16,581 nt of DNA from an uncultured Collinsella sp. (GCA_958405565.1 CATYEN010000051.1:1-16581), one strand, 5' to 3'. Positions 1 through 8,830 are shown, counted from the stretch's first letter. A program made the numbers and translations. The notes: generated by a model not told the origin, from the sequence alone.

Positions 1-58
1 TGCAGCAGGGGCTCTCAATGTTTTTATGTCCTGCTCATATCGTCTGTGCCGGCAGAAA

Positions 59-79
59 GGGACTGTCCCCAAGTGCCGG
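59..79. repeat. REP-like GGGACTGTCCCC fragment
   Basis: The sequence GGGACTGTCCCC at 59-70 contains the near-palindrome GGGACtGTCCC and continues into AAGTGCCGGG. It resembles the core of the hairpin at 12869-12893 (GGAACTGTCC on the plus strand). It lies about 90 bases upstream of the first kinase gene. Short elements of this kind are scattered between genes in Coriobacteriia (general knowledge). I see only one partial copy here, so its identity as a dispersed repeat is inference. I see no gene in bases 1-166. Confidence 0.35.
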
Positions 80-166
80 GCGGGACCGTTTAGCGGTGCA
101 GCTGCCGACTGGGCAGGCTGAGCTGGTATCCTTATGCGGTAATGTCTCGATTCGTTAGGATTGCAT

Positions 167-2971
167 GTGAGAGCTTCCGCTGTCCTTCGTTCAGTTATAT
201 ATCGCGCCCTGGCCATTGTGCTTGCCGCGCTTGCCGTGCTGAGTTCTATCGCGCCTGCCCAGGCTTTTGCCGATGACTCTAGTCAGCCAGTCAAAACGGT
301 CCGCGTTGGTTGGCTCGTCAACAATGAGGGCTTCCAGGACGGCACCCCCGGCGAGCGTCTCTCGGGATGGGGTTACGAGTACCTCCAGACCCTCTCGTAC
401 TACACACCCGGCTGGCAGTACGAATACGTCTCCGGCACCTTCACCGAGCTTATGGAGAAGCTCGAAGCCGGCGAGATTGACCTCATGCCAAACATCTCCT
501 ACTCCGAAGAACGCGCCCAAAAACTGCTCTTCTCGTCGAACCCCGAGGGCACCGAACGCTACTACATCTACGCTAGGCCCGACCGTGACGACCTCGCAAA
601 GGGTGACCCTCAAGCACTCCAGGGTCTCACTATCGGTTTCAACCCCGGCGTCATGCAAACCATCGTTGGCCAGCAATGGCTCGCCAACGAGGGCATTACC
701 TGTACCTATAAGGAAATCAGCAGTAACGGCGCCCTTTTCGATGCGCTGGCAAACGGCGAGGTCGACGCCATCATCATGAACGACACGACCTCGTCGCCCA
801 ACGCCTCCCCCATGTTCTACATTGGTTCGAGCGACTACTACTTTGCCGTTCCCAAAAGCCGCCCCGACCTGATGAACGACATCAATGCTGCCATGACGGC
901 AATCGCTCGCGTCAACCCACGCTATAACGACGAAGTCAAATCTAGCTACTCGACCCAAAACAGCGGTTCATCATCGCTCAACGGCCCCGAATGTTCTTGG
1001 CTCAAAGCAAACAACAACACCATCACGCTCGGCTACATTACGGGCAAACTCCCCTACTGCAACGAGGACGAAGACGGCGAAATGGAAGGATCGCTCGCAT
1101 CGCTTGCGACGACGCTACACGATAAATTTGGCATTACGGTCAAAACCGTCGCCTTTGATAGCTACAAGATGATGTCAAAGGCTCTGTCAAAGGGAAGTAT
1201 AGACGTTGCGCTGCCGGTATACCGAGATTACTGGTTTGCCGAGCAAACAGGCGTTGTGCAGTCGATATCGTTGGGGACCATATCCCTCACCGCCATCCAC
1301 ACCGGCAGCAACCTGAACAAAGACCTTCAGAACATCACCTGTACCAAATCATCGTTTGTCAACAAAAATGCACTTGAAAGTCTGTTCCCCACAGCGACCG
1401 TAACCGAATACCAATCCGACGATGAAGCGTTCGATGCCCTCAGGAAGGGAACGGCGCACTGCATCGTCGCTCCCAGTTCACGCGTAAAAACCATCGGTGA
1501 CCGTTACGATCTCGAGGACTGCGAGACGACCGAGCTCCCTGACACCTGTGAGCTCTCGTGCTGGATTTCGCGCGGAAAACCCGAGCTGTTGGGAATCATC
1601 AACAAGGGCATCATCAATGCCGGAGAATCGCTCTCCGCAAGCAATTTCTCCTCCACGTCGTACACGGCCCAGGAATCCAACACGCTTCAATTCCTTTATC
1701 GCAACCGCACCGCCATTGCAGCTACCCTCATCGGTATGTTGTCGGTCGGCGTCGTCCTGCTCATCTGGGCGCTCGTGCGCGCTCGAACCGAGCGCAAAAA
1801 AGCCGATGCTGCCAACGCCGCTAAGACGGCATTCCTCACGCGCATGAGCCACGACATCCGCACGCCGCTCAACGGCATCCTGGGCCTTATCGAGATCGAG
1901 GAATTGAAGGAAGGCGATATGCAAGTCGCCCGCGAGAGCCGTGCCAAGGCGCGCGTTGCCGCCAATCACCTGCTCTCGCTGATCAACGACATCCTCGAGA
2001 TGGGAAAAATCGAAGACCGCAAGCTAACACTGGAACATGCGCCTTTTAACCTCAAAGAGCTCTGTGACGATACGCTGGTGCTGTGCAAGCTCCGCGCGTC
2101 CAGTAACGGCATCACAATGCAGGACAATAGTCTGCCGTACGCCACGGAGCCATACATGATCGGCAGTCCCACCCATATCCGACAGATCATGATCAACCTG
2201 TTAGACAACAGCATTAAGTACAACAAGCACGGCGGCTCCGTCACCTTTAGTTCAAAGACCAAGCCACTCGATAACGGGCGCGCGCTCTTTTGCTTTAGCG
2301 TTTCGGATACCGGCATTGGCATGGCTCCCGAGTTTTTAAAGCATATCTATGAGCCGTTTGCCCAAGAAGGTGACGATGCGCGCAGCAAGTTCCAAGGAAC
2401 CGGCATGGGCATGCCAATCGTCAAGTCGCTTATTGAACTGATGAGCGGCACCATCGAAGTCAGCAGCGAACTCCACGTGGGCACCACGTTCTACGTGGAA
2501 ATTCCGCTCGATATCGACAAGAACCCCCGGGCGCGGGCGAATACGGTCGAGAGGGCGCTCGACTGCTCGCTCGCCGACATGAACGTGCTGCTCGCCGAAG
2601 ACAACGAATTGAATGCCGAGATTGCCCAGACGCTGCTAGAATCCGAGGGCGTCGTGGTCACCCGCGCCGTCAACGGCAACGAAGTCGTCGATCTGTACCT
2701 GTCTCATCCCGCCGGCAGCTTCGATGCGATCCTGATGGACATTATGATGCCGGACATGGACGGTTACGAGGCAACCCGCGCGATTCGCCTGAGCGAGAAG
2801 GTCGATGCAGCCGATATCCCCATCATCGCGCTCACCGCCAATGCCTTTGCCGAGGACGCCAAGGCGGCACACGACGCCGGCATGAACGCCCATCTGTCCA
2901 AACCGCTCGACTTTAACAAGCTCAAAAACATACTCGCCCGCATCAAGAAAAACGGATCCGTTTCGCTATAG
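167..2971 (+). CDS. Hybrid sensor histidine kinase with two fused solute-binding (SBP_bac_3-like) domains
   Basis: This is an EvgS/BvgS-style membrane kinase of about 934 aa. A hydrophobic signal segment ending near AQAFADD (about residue 35) precedes two tandem amino-acid-binding-protein-like modules, about 40-265 and 280-500. The first carries the typical 'ANGEVDAII' and 'LEAGEIDLMPNISYSEER' motifs. One membrane helix lies at about 515-540. HisKA follows with phosphoacceptor His562 in MSHDIRTPLNG, then HATPase with an N-box near Asn681 and G boxes DTGIGM and GTGMGMP. A C-terminal receiver has AEDN and phosphoacceptor Asp858 in LMDIMMPDMDG. I chose GTG 167 because AGGA at 157-160 sits 6 nt upstream. 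TTG 161 is in frame but abuts that Shine-Dalgarno, and an in-frame stop lies at 140-142. There is no Hpt domain and no DNA-binding output domain, so phosphotransfer must leave through another protein. The ligand is unknown; amino acids or similar polar solutes are inferred from the family. Confidence 0.93.
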   Translation: MRASAVLRSVIYRALAIVLAALAVLSSIAPAQAFADDSSQPVKTVRVGWLVNNEGFQDGTPGERLSGWGYEYLQTLSYYTPGWQYEYVSGTFTELMEKLEAGEIDLMPNISYSEERAQKLLFSSNPEGTERYYIYARPDRDDLAKGDPQALQGLTIGFNPGVMQTIVGQQWLANEGITCTYKEISSNGALFDALANGEVDAIIMNDTTSSPNASPMFYIGSSDYYFAVPKSRPDLMNDINAAMTAIARVNPRYNDEVKSSYSTQNSGSSSLNGPECSWLKANNNTITLGYITGKLPYCNEDEDGEMEGSLASLATTLHDKFGITVKTVAFDSYKMMSKALSKGSIDVALPVYRDYWFAEQTGVVQSISLGTISLTAIHTGSNLNKDLQNITCTKSSFVNKNALESLFPTATVTEYQSDDEAFDALRKGTAHCIVAPSSRVKTIGDRYDLEDCETTELPDTCELSCWISRGKPELLGIINKGIINAGESLSASNFSSTSYTAQESNTLQFLYRNRTAIAATLIGMLSVGVVLLIWALVRARTERKKADAANAAKTAFLTRMSHDIRTPLNGILGLIEIEELKEGDMQVARESRAKARVAANHLLSLINDILEMGKIEDRKLTLEHAPFNLKELCDDTLVLCKLRASSNGITMQDNSLPYATEPYMIGSPTHIRQIMINLLDNSIKYNKHGGSVTFSSKTKPLDNGRALFCFSVSDTGIGMAPEFLKHIYEPFAQEGDDARSKFQGTGMGMPIVKSLIELMSGTIEVSSELHVGTTFYVEIPLDIDKNPRARANTVERALDCSLADMNVLLAEDNELNAEIAQTLLESEGVVVTRAVNGNEVVDLYLSHPAGSFDAILMDIMMPDMDGYEATRAIRLSEKVDAADIPIIALTANAFAEDAKAAHDAGMNAHLSKPLDFNKLKNILARIKKNGSVSL

Positions 2972-3013
2972 TTTGTGCTCAACCACCATGCACGGCCAGA
3001 AAGGAAACCAACG

Positions 3014-3493
3014 ATGTTTAGGCCCTTACGTCGAAAGAAACGCGCCATCACCGACGAGGAAGCGCGCGAGTTGCTCGCCACCTGCAAGCGCGGCGTCTTT
3101 GCCGTCAACGGCGACGATGGCTACCCGTACGCCATTCCCGTCAACTACTTCTTCGACGCCGAGCACGACAAGATTTATTTCCATGGCGCCAAAGCCGGCC
3201 ACAAGGTCGACGCACTCAAGCGCGATGACAAGATCTGCTTTACCGTTTACGGCAACGAGTGGTACAAGGACGATGACTGGGCTCCCTACGTTATGAGTAC
3301 CGTGGTCTTTGGCCGTTGTCGCCTGGTAGATGACACCCCTGCATTTATCGAAGACAAAGTCCGCCAGCTCGCGCTTAAGTACTACCCTTCCGCCGAAGAA
3401 GTCGAGGAGGAAATCGCCAAAGACATCAAGGGCGTCCAACTCTACGAGATTACGATTGAGCATCTCTGCGGTAAGCAGATCCAGGAAAAGTAA
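3014..3493 (+). CDS. Pyridoxamine 5'-phosphate oxidase-fold flavoprotein (NimA-like)
   Basis: A 159-aa single-domain cytoplasmic protein of the split-barrel FMN-binding family, the group containing NimA nitroreductases and small flavin reductases. The N-terminal pattern (TDEEARELLATCKRGVFAV, then DGYPYAIPVNYFF and KIYFHGAKAGHKVDAL) is typical: a helix, strands that cradle the flavin phosphate, and a conserved AxxGxK turn. The length fits the family. ATG 3014 is preferred over ATG 2975 in the same frame because GAAAGGA at about 2998-3004 precedes it by roughly 9 nt and homology begins there. It starts 42 nt after the upstream kinase stop with no obvious terminator between them, so co-transcription is possible. 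Family members reduce or bind small flavin and nitro substrates; the actual substrate cannot be read from the sequence. Confidence 0.88.
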   Translation: MFRPLRRKKRAITDEEARELLATCKRGVFAVNGDDGYPYAIPVNYFFDAEHDKIYFHGAKAGHKVDALKRDDKICFTVYGNEWYKDDDWAPYVMSTVVFGRCRLVDDTPAFIEDKVRQLALKYYPSAEEVEEEIAKDIKGVQLYEITIEHLCGKQIQEK

Positions 3494-3520
3494 GCCCCTC
3501 AGCAAGCCTCATCAATAGCA

Positions 3521-3560
3521 ATATGGCCCGGTTCCAACCCACCTTGGAACCGGGCCATAT
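3521..3560. terminator. Bidirectional hairpin between convergent genes
   Basis: A perfect 17-bp inverted repeat (3521-3537 with 3544-3560, arms beginning ATATGGCCCGG) closes a 6-nt loop. It lies between the stops of the plus-strand flavoprotein gene and the minus-strand kinase gene. Its position and strength suggest termination from both sides. No long T-run follows on either strand, so it may instead mainly protect 3' ends. Confidence 0.7.
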
Positions 3561-3562
3561 GC

Positions 3563-5755
3563 TTATGAAGCGTCGGCGGCTATGTGCGCAAGCGCCTCAA
3601 CGAGCTCCTGCGAACTCACTGGTTTACTCAGGTGCGCGTTCATGCCCGCCTCACGCGAAAGCCTGCGATCGTCGGCAAAGGCGTTGGCGCTCACGGCGAT
3701 GATCGGCGTGGTCGCGGCATCATCGCGATCGAGTGCTCGAATCCGACGCGTGGCCTCAAGGCCATCGATACCGGGCATCATGATGTCCATCAACACCACG
3801 TCGTACTCGTGAGGCGCGCTCGCGGCAAACATCTCGACGGCAGACTCACCATCCTTAGCATGCGTCACGACGGCACCGGCACGGGCGAGCGTAAACTGTG
3901 CAATCTCGGCATTCAGGTCGTTATCCTCTACGAGCAAAACACGCAAGCCCTGGAGCGCATCGCCGTCGCCCGCGTCCACGCGCACAGCCTGAGGAATCTC
4001 GGAGCGCTTGCACTTCTCAAACGGCAGACGGATGGTAAACGTCGTCCCCTGCCCCAAGACGCTCGTAAAACTCATGGTTCCGCCCATAAGCTCGACCAAC
4101 TGTTTAGCAATAGGCGCACCCAGGCCAGTTCCCGATGAAGCGCCTTCCACCTGCTGCTCCTCGCGACAAAACGGCTCGTAGAGGTGCTGTTGGAACTCCT
4201 CGCTCATGCCAATACCGTTATCGGCGATCGTGTATTCATAGACAGGAACGCCATCCGCTGGCTCCACCTCGCGGCACACCAGGCGAACATAGCCGCCCCG
4301 GCGGTTGTACTTGACGGCATTGCCGGCAATATTGAGCAACAAGCGCTTGAGGTGCGTCACGCTCACCCGCGCATAGGGATGATTAAGCGTCTGCTGATCG
4401 CAGATAATTGTCACCAGGCGCTCCTCGGCCTGGCGCTCCAGAATATCGCGCACCTCGTGGTTGAGGGTCACCAAATTTGTGGGAACAAGCTCCAGGTCGA
4501 CCTGCCCGCTCTCCAGGCGACTCATATCCAGGGCCTCATTCGCAAGGTCGAGCAGCAGTCCCGATGCCGTCCAGATCTCTGAGCGGCACTCGGTCTGCTT
4601 TTGCAGATCGTCCGCATTGGCATCGCCGACCTCAACCATACCGCGAATGCCGTTGATGGGCGTGCGCAGATCGTGGCTCATGCGACGCAGGAACTCCGTC
4701 TTTGCCGAGTTGGCAGACGAGGCCTCACGCGCCGCCTTTGCCAGCTTGTCGCCATAGTCGCGCTCCTGCTGCAGCAAGTCCGTCAAACGTCGACGATCAG
4801 CGCGGCGGCGCGCCATCACAACAACGGCTATAACACCGCTGTAGAGCACCAGCACGCCGGCAGCAACAACCGCGACGACCTCAAAGTAGCGCTGCGCCGA
4901 GGCATAGGTGTACACGTAGAATTTTTGCGCTTTGCCGTATGTGCCCAAATACCACTCGCCGTTGACGTTGACCAGCCGGACTTTGCCGGGCAGGCATCGA
5001 TCCTTAATTTCGTCGACAATGATGGCGTCCGTCGCAGGCAGGTCGAACACGCCCAAGATGGTGGGTTCAACGGCGTTGGTCGCAACGACCTTGCCATCGT
5101 TTTCGATCACGATATTGCCGCTATCGATGGTTTCATAACCATCGAGCAGACTCTGCAGTTTGAGCGTATTGCTTGCAACCGCCTTCGCGCTCTGATGCCT
5201 TACCGCGATAACGATGCCCTCGCCATCCTGCCGGGTCACGCAACCAATGTCTGCAACCGAATCATCCGCAAGCGTAATACGATCGGTATAGGACTTAAGC
5301 GGATGGGTTGCCACCTCCAACACGGGCGCTTCTTTGAGATACGTAGCAAGCGACTCGTAGCCCACGCCATCCGTCGAGGACTCGGACACCAAATTGCCCG
5401 ATGCGTCCGTCACGATCAGTGCGCTCACGTTGAACTGGTCAGCATATTGCTCCAGCGCGGCATTATCCGCCGAACCGTCGCGCTCCATATCGCGCGCCAC
5501 CTCTCCGGCGATCTCCATAACGCGAATCAGGTTTTTGGTCGTATAAGCGCTGTTGAACGCATCGTAGGAAAGGCTCTGCGTCGCCACGTAGTCGACAACG
5601 TCGGCAAAGCGCTGCTCGGCCTGGGCTGTCGTGTACCCGTAGCTCATCATGCCGGCGACAACCGAGAGCGCTATACCCACCAGGGCGGCAAGGAGCCATA
5701 CCCAGGTCGAATGATTGCCCCGCTCCTGAGCGGTGTAGTCGGGCGCATCGATCAC
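3563..5755 (-). CDS. Hybrid sensor histidine kinase with extracytoplasmic Cache-like sensor and receiver domain
   Basis: A 730-aa membrane kinase. A membrane helix at about 18-40 and another at about 290-315 enclose an extracytoplasmic region of about 250 aa. That region contains two PAS-like strand patterns ('ALIVTDASGNLVSES' and 'GNIVIENDGKVVATN'), consistent with a double Cache sensor. HisKA follows with phosphoacceptor His361 in MSHDLRTPINGIRG, then HATPase (N-box NIAGNAVKYN; DNGIGM; GTGLGAPI) and a receiver with VEDN and phosphoacceptor Asp657 in LMDIMMPGIDG. The start is GTG at 5753-5755, inside the stop of the upstream lipoprotein gene (GTGA overlap), so translational coupling is likely. 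The kinase core closely resembles that of the convergent kinase at 167-2971, suggesting duplication or shared ancestry. No Hpt domain or partner regulator is encoded nearby. It could interact with the co-encoded binding protein; that is inference. Confidence 0.93.
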   Translation of the reverse strand: MIDAPDYTAQERGNHSTWVWLLAALVGIALSVVAGMMSYGYTTAQAEQRFADVVDYVATQSLSYDAFNSAYTTKNLIRVMEIAGEVARDMERDGSADNAALEQYADQFNVSALIVTDASGNLVSESSTDGVGYESLATYLKEAPVLEVATHPLKSYTDRITLADDSVADIGCVTRQDGEGIVIAVRHQSAKAVASNTLKLQSLLDGYETIDSGNIVIENDGKVVATNAVEPTILGVFDLPATDAIIVDEIKDRCLPGKVRLVNVNGEWYLGTYGKAQKFYVYTYASAQRYFEVVAVVAAGVLVLYSGVIAVVVMARRRADRRRLTDLLQQERDYGDKLAKAAREASSANSAKTEFLRRMSHDLRTPINGIRGMVEVGDANADDLQKQTECRSEIWTASGLLLDLANEALDMSRLESGQVDLELVPTNLVTLNHEVRDILERQAEERLVTIICDQQTLNHPYARVSVTHLKRLLLNIAGNAVKYNRRGGYVRLVCREVEPADGVPVYEYTIADNGIGMSEEFQQHLYEPFCREEQQVEGASSGTGLGAPIAKQLVELMGGTMSFTSVLGQGTTFTIRLPFEKCKRSEIPQAVRVDAGDGDALQGLRVLLVEDNDLNAEIAQFTLARAGAVVTHAKDGESAVEMFAASAPHEYDVVLMDIMMPGIDGLEATRRIRALDRDDAATTPIIAVSANAFADDRRLSREAGMNAHLSKPVSSQELVEALAHIAADAS

Positions 5756-6621
5756 GACAGGCCCTCCATATTCAAAAATGGTGAGGGGCCATCAAAGTAC
5801 TTTGACACCAGGCGTTCCATGGTGCCATCGGCAAGCATTTCTTGGTAGGCATGGGTGAGTTTAACGTCGATACCGCGCGTGTCGTTGATATCGAAAGCGG
5901 TGCCCAAACCAACCTCCAGCAGCGGCTCGTTCAGAATGCGATACGTCACGCCATAGTCTTTTTCATAGGTGAGCAGCGAGGACTCATGTGCGGCGATAGC
6001 GTCGACCAGGCCCTCGACGAGCGCCGGGTTCAGGCACGAGCGATCCGAGAAGCTGTAGAGCTCCTTGATCTGCGGAACGTTTTCATTTGTATGATTGAGC
6101 AAAATGTCCTCGGGCTTGGTGGTGGACTGAACGGCCACGACCTTGTCCTCAAGATCGGCAAGCGTATAGATATCGCTCTGGGGATCGACCGCGACCACCT
6201 GGCGGCTCGCAAGGTACGGGCCGGCCCAACGATACTCGTTTTCGCGACCCGTCATGCTAAAGCTGCCCATGACACAATCGAGCTCGCCGCTCGCCAGTAG
6301 CTCTTTCTTCTTTTCCCAGTCAATCAGCTGGTATTTTGGCTTGTAACCAATGCGGGCCAACGCCTCGGTCAATATCTCAACATCCAGGCCAACGATATCG
6401 CCGTACTCGTCGGTATACACAAACGGTGGGTAGAGGTCGCTGCCGACGTTGAGCGTCTTAAGGTCGTCGTCTTTGACCTGAGAGGCATCCAGGCCTTTTG
6501 ATGCAGACGCCGAGGCCTCGTCATTCGACCCAGAACAGCCAGCTATCGCTACGACAAATGCACTCGCCACTGCAAGCGCAACAAACAACGATATGGCAAC
6601 CGAGCGGCGAGGTCTTCTCAT
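5752..6621 (-). CDS. Solute-binding lipoprotein, amino-acid family (SBP_bac_3)
   Basis: A 289-aa extracytoplasmic binding protein. Basic residues (RRPRR), a hydrophobic stretch and the lipobox AIAGC place lipidation at Cys29, followed by a Ser/Ala/Glu linker. The mature part shows the family signatures: LNVGSDLYPPFVYTDEYGDIVGLDVEI, then ASGELDCVMGSFSMTGRE, and near the end a 'MLADGTMERLVSKYF' helix. ATG 6619-6621 has TGGAG 5 nt upstream on its strand. Such proteins normally deliver polar amino acids to an ABC permease. No permease or ATPase of that type is present; the gene instead overlaps a hybrid kinase by 4 bp. I infer that it is a ligand-binding co-receptor for that kinase. It could still serve a transporter encoded elsewhere. 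Confidence 0.9.
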   Translation of the reverse strand: MRRPRRSVAISLFVALAVASAFVVAIAGCSGSNDEASASASKGLDASQVKDDDLKTLNVGSDLYPPFVYTDEYGDIVGLDVEILTEALARIGYKPKYQLIDWEKKKELLASGELDCVMGSFSMTGRENEYRWAGPYLASRQVVAVDPQSDIYTLADLEDKVVAVQSTTKPEDILLNHTNENVPQIKELYSFSDRSCLNPALVEGLVDAIAAHESSLLTYEKDYGVTYRILNEPLLEVGLGTAFDINDTRGIDVKLTHAYQEMLADGTMERLVSKYFDGPSPFLNMEGLS

Positions 6622-6663
6622 CGAGCTCCAGACGATCCTGCTTACAGACTGAAATGGTTAAAA

Positions 6664-6669
6664 ATAATA
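6664..6669 (-). promoter_or_regulatory. Possible -10 element for the lipoprotein-kinase operon
   Basis: On the minus strand TATTAT lies in the only A/T-rich stretch upstream of the lipoprotein gene, about 43 bases from its start. No convincing -35 box sits at 16-18 bp, so the call rests on position and composition only. Confidence 0.25.
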
Positions 6670-6715
6670 GCAAATGAAACCACTCGAGCGCCCAATGGTT
6701 ACAGACGCTTTACCC

Positions 6716-6753
6716 TGCGGGGCCTTCTAGCCGACTTGGCAGAAGGCCCCGCA
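6716..6753 (-). terminator. GC-rich hairpin downstream of the malY-like gene
   Basis: A perfect 13-bp inverted repeat (TGCGGGGCCTTCT at 6716-6728 with AGAAGGCCCCGCA at 6741-6753) encloses a 12-nt loop. It lies 12 bases beyond the stop of the minus-strand aminotransferase gene. No T-run follows on the minus strand, so efficiency as an intrinsic terminator is uncertain. Confidence 0.6.
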
Positions 6754-6765
6754 TGCAGCGCGCAC

Positions 6766-7980
6766 TTACCGTGCATTAAAAACGTAGCGGTCCAGGCGGT
6801 CGCACGCTTCCCTCACGCGCGAAAGCGGCAGCGCCAGATTCACGCGAATGTGGCAGGGCCCGTGGAACGGACGGCCGTCCTGATACCCCACGCCCACGCG
6901 CGCCCCCTCGTCGAGCAGCCACTGAATATCGCGGCCATGTTCGCGACACCACTTGGTGCAGTCCAGAAACACCATGTACGTGCCCTGCGGACGTGAATAG
7001 GACACGCCCTCAAAATGCTCGTCCACGTAATCGCAGAAGTACTCGATATTGCCGTCAAGCACCTGGTTGAGCTCGTCCACCCACTCGTAGCCCTGCGGCT
7101 GGTAGGCACCGATAAGCGCATGCATAGAGAGGACGTTCATCTCGTTGTAGTGGGTCTTGTTGGACACGGCGCACACGCGGTCGCGCAGCGTCTCATTATA
7201 GATGATGTGGTAGCTGCCGACCAGGCCCGCCAGGTTGAACGTCTTGCTGGGCGCATAGAGGGCAACCGTGCGCATGCGGGCATCCTCGCTCACCGACTGC
7301 GTCGGGATATGCTTGTGACCCGGCAGGATGATATCGGACCAAATCTCATCCGAGATCACCACGCAATCGTGCTGGCGATAGATATCCATGACGTGCTCGA
7401 TCTCGTCGCGCTCCCATACGCGGCCGCAGGGATTGTGCGGCGAGCAGAACACCGCGGCATGGATATGGTTTTGGGCGAGCTTTTGCTCCATGTCCTCAAA
7501 GTCCATACGCCACACGCCTTGGTCGTCGAGCCTAAGCGGGTTGTGGACAATGCGATAGCCCGCAGCCTCGATGGACTTGGTAAAGCCGATGTAGGTGGGA
7601 CTGTGGACCAGCACCGCATCGCCCGGCTGGACATATGCGCGCAACGTCGACACGACACCGCCCAGCACTCCGTTTTCGTAGCCGATATGCTCCGGCGCCA
7701 AGCCCTCAACGCCATTGCGACGGCTCTGCCATTCGATGATGCGGTCGAAGTACTCGGGACGCGGATTGAAATAGCCAAACATGGGGTGCTGGGCGCGCCG
7801 AATGATGTACTCCTGGACCGTGGGCACCGTGGCAAAGTTCATGTCCGCCACCCACATGGGGATGCGGTCGAAGCCCTCGTCGGGTGCGTTCGGAGCCATG
7901 TCGGGAATTTCTCCCCAGGAGTCAACGGCGATGGCGTCCATGCCGTGGCGGTCGATAAGCGAGGTAAAGTCGTATTTCAT
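6766..7980 (-). CDS. MalY/PatB-family PLP-dependent C-S lyase / aminotransferase
   Basis: A 404-aa cytoplasmic fold-type I PLP enzyme. The opening (YDFTSLIDRHG…SWGEIPDM, then PMWVADMNFATVP) is diagnostic of the MalY/PatB branch of class I/II aminotransferases. The Schiff-base lysine is Lys246 in APSKTFNLAGL. The cofactor residues are seen in SPHNPCGR (Asn) and VISDEIWSD (Asp), and the carboxylate-binding Arg in CHIRVNLAL. The length matches the family. ATG 7980 has GGGAG about 6 nt upstream. Family members cleave cystathionine or cysteine to pyruvate, ammonia and thiol or H2S, and some act as aminotransferases, so the exact substrate is open. It lies 112 bp downstream of trmO on the same strand and may share its transcript. 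Confidence 0.92.
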   Translation of the reverse strand: MKYDFTSLIDRHGMDAIAVDSWGEIPDMAPNAPDEGFDRIPMWVADMNFATVPTVQEYIIRRAQHPMFGYFNPRPEYFDRIIEWQSRRNGVEGLAPEHIGYENGVLGGVVSTLRAYVQPGDAVLVHSPTYIGFTKSIEAAGYRIVHNPLRLDDQGVWRMDFEDMEQKLAQNHIHAAVFCSPHNPCGRVWERDEIEHVMDIYRQHDCVVISDEIWSDIILPGHKHIPTQSVSEDARMRTVALYAPSKTFNLAGLVGSYHIIYNETLRDRVCAVSNKTHYNEMNVLSMHALIGAYQPQGYEWVDELNQVLDGNIEYFCDYVDEHFEGVSYSRPQGTYMVFLDCTKWCREHGRDIQWLLDEGARVGVGYQDGRPFHGPCHIRVNLALPLSRVREACDRLDRYVFNAR

Positions 7981-8092
7981 GCTGAGCTCCCGTGCAAAGC
8001 GGATTGTTTTGGTAGGCGTTATTGTCCACCAGCGTGGGCGGTTTTAGAGCGGGGTTTAGCGCTTAATTTGACGGGTGCGGACGAATGGCTGG

Positions 8093-8830
8093 TTAGTCTC
8101 GCGCGTCGTTGACGGCGACTACGGTTAGCTGGGTTTCGTCGACCGTAAACGATATGTCGAGTCCGGCGTATGCCAAGTGATAAACACGGTTTGGCTCGTG
8201 TTTGCTACCCGCGCGGCGTGGATCTTGGCGAAGGACCTCGACCAAACCAGGAAGCTTTGTAGGCGGAACCATATCCTGCAGCGCTTGCGGGAACTTGACG
8301 TCGAGCTCCTGCCACGGCGCATCCTCGATCCAGCCGCCGGTCGCATCCGGATGACAGTCCGCAAACGGAATGTAGGGCTTGATGTCATAGATGGGTGTGC
8401 CGTCGCGCAGATCGGCCCCCAGCACATGAATGATGGGACCATCGTCGGTGAACTCAACACGATCGAGCTTGACGCAGGTGAGCCCGATGGGATTAGGGCG
8501 AAACGGACTGCGCGTGGCAAACACGCCCACACGCTCGGCCCCGCCCAGACGCGGCGGGCGCACGGTTTTCGACCATTTTGCGTTGGTGCCGGACCTGTCC
8601 TGCTTTTTGGCATCGGCGGCTATGTCCTGAGCCGTGCCGCCGGGCGTGCCGTTTTCGAAGCGCCAGAGCAGCCATAGGTGAGAGAAGGAATCCAGACCCT
8701 CAACTGCTGCGTTGGAGGCAAATTCCGGTTCAAAGACGATGCGTCCCTGCAAATGGGGCGCCAAAAAGCTGTTGCGCGGAATGCCGAACTTCTGCGGCAG
8801 ATCGGTATGTATGTGTGCAATAGGTTCCAT
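8093..8830 (-). CDS. trmO: tRNA (N6-threonylcarbamoyladenosine(37)-N6)-methyltransferase TrmO
   Basis: A 245-aa SAM-dependent beta-barrel methyltransferase (TrmO/TsaA family) that methylates t6A37 of threonine tRNAs. Diagnostic features are the N-terminal IGVI-like strand followed by FGIPRN, the SHLWLLWRF motif, the RPPRLGG and GVFATRSPFRPNPIGL block, and IYDIKPYIPFAD. The length fits a full protein including the C-terminal extension. I placed the start at ATG 8828-8830 (MEPIAHIHTD). ATG 8837-8839 adds MTG and is equally possible, as neither has a clear Shine-Dalgarno. The same frame stays open further upstream to 9691, but that part is antisense to the regulator gene and shows no homology, so I excluded it. 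It is divergent from the regulator at 8972 with a 141-bp gap. Confidence 0.92.
   Translation of the reverse strand: MEPIAHIHTDLPQKFGIPRNSFLAPHLQGRIVFEPEFASNAAVEGLDSFSHLWLLWRFENGTPGGTAQDIAADAKKQDRSGTNAKWSKTVRPPRLGGAERVGVFATRSPFRPNPIGLTCVKLDRVEFTDDGPIIHVLGADLRDGTPIYDIKPYIPFADCHPDATGGWIEDAPWQELDVKFPQALQDMVPPTKLPGLVEVLRQDPRRAGSKHEPNRVYHLAYAGLDISFTVDETQLTVVAVNDARD

Noticed and set aside
4..35. AGCAGG...CCTGCT inverted repeat near the left edge
   Set aside because: Only 6 bp with a 20-nt loop, expected by chance, and no gene end can be seen next to it.
4601..5848. Long plus-strand open frame opposite the second kinase
   Set aside because: Its composition follows from the codon bias of the minus-strand kinase. 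There is no domain, and the kinase reading is unambiguous.
6642..6702. Repeated TTACAGAC and AATGGTTA words upstream of the lipoprotein gene
   Set aside because: Two short copies in different order and spacing; too weak to call a binding site.
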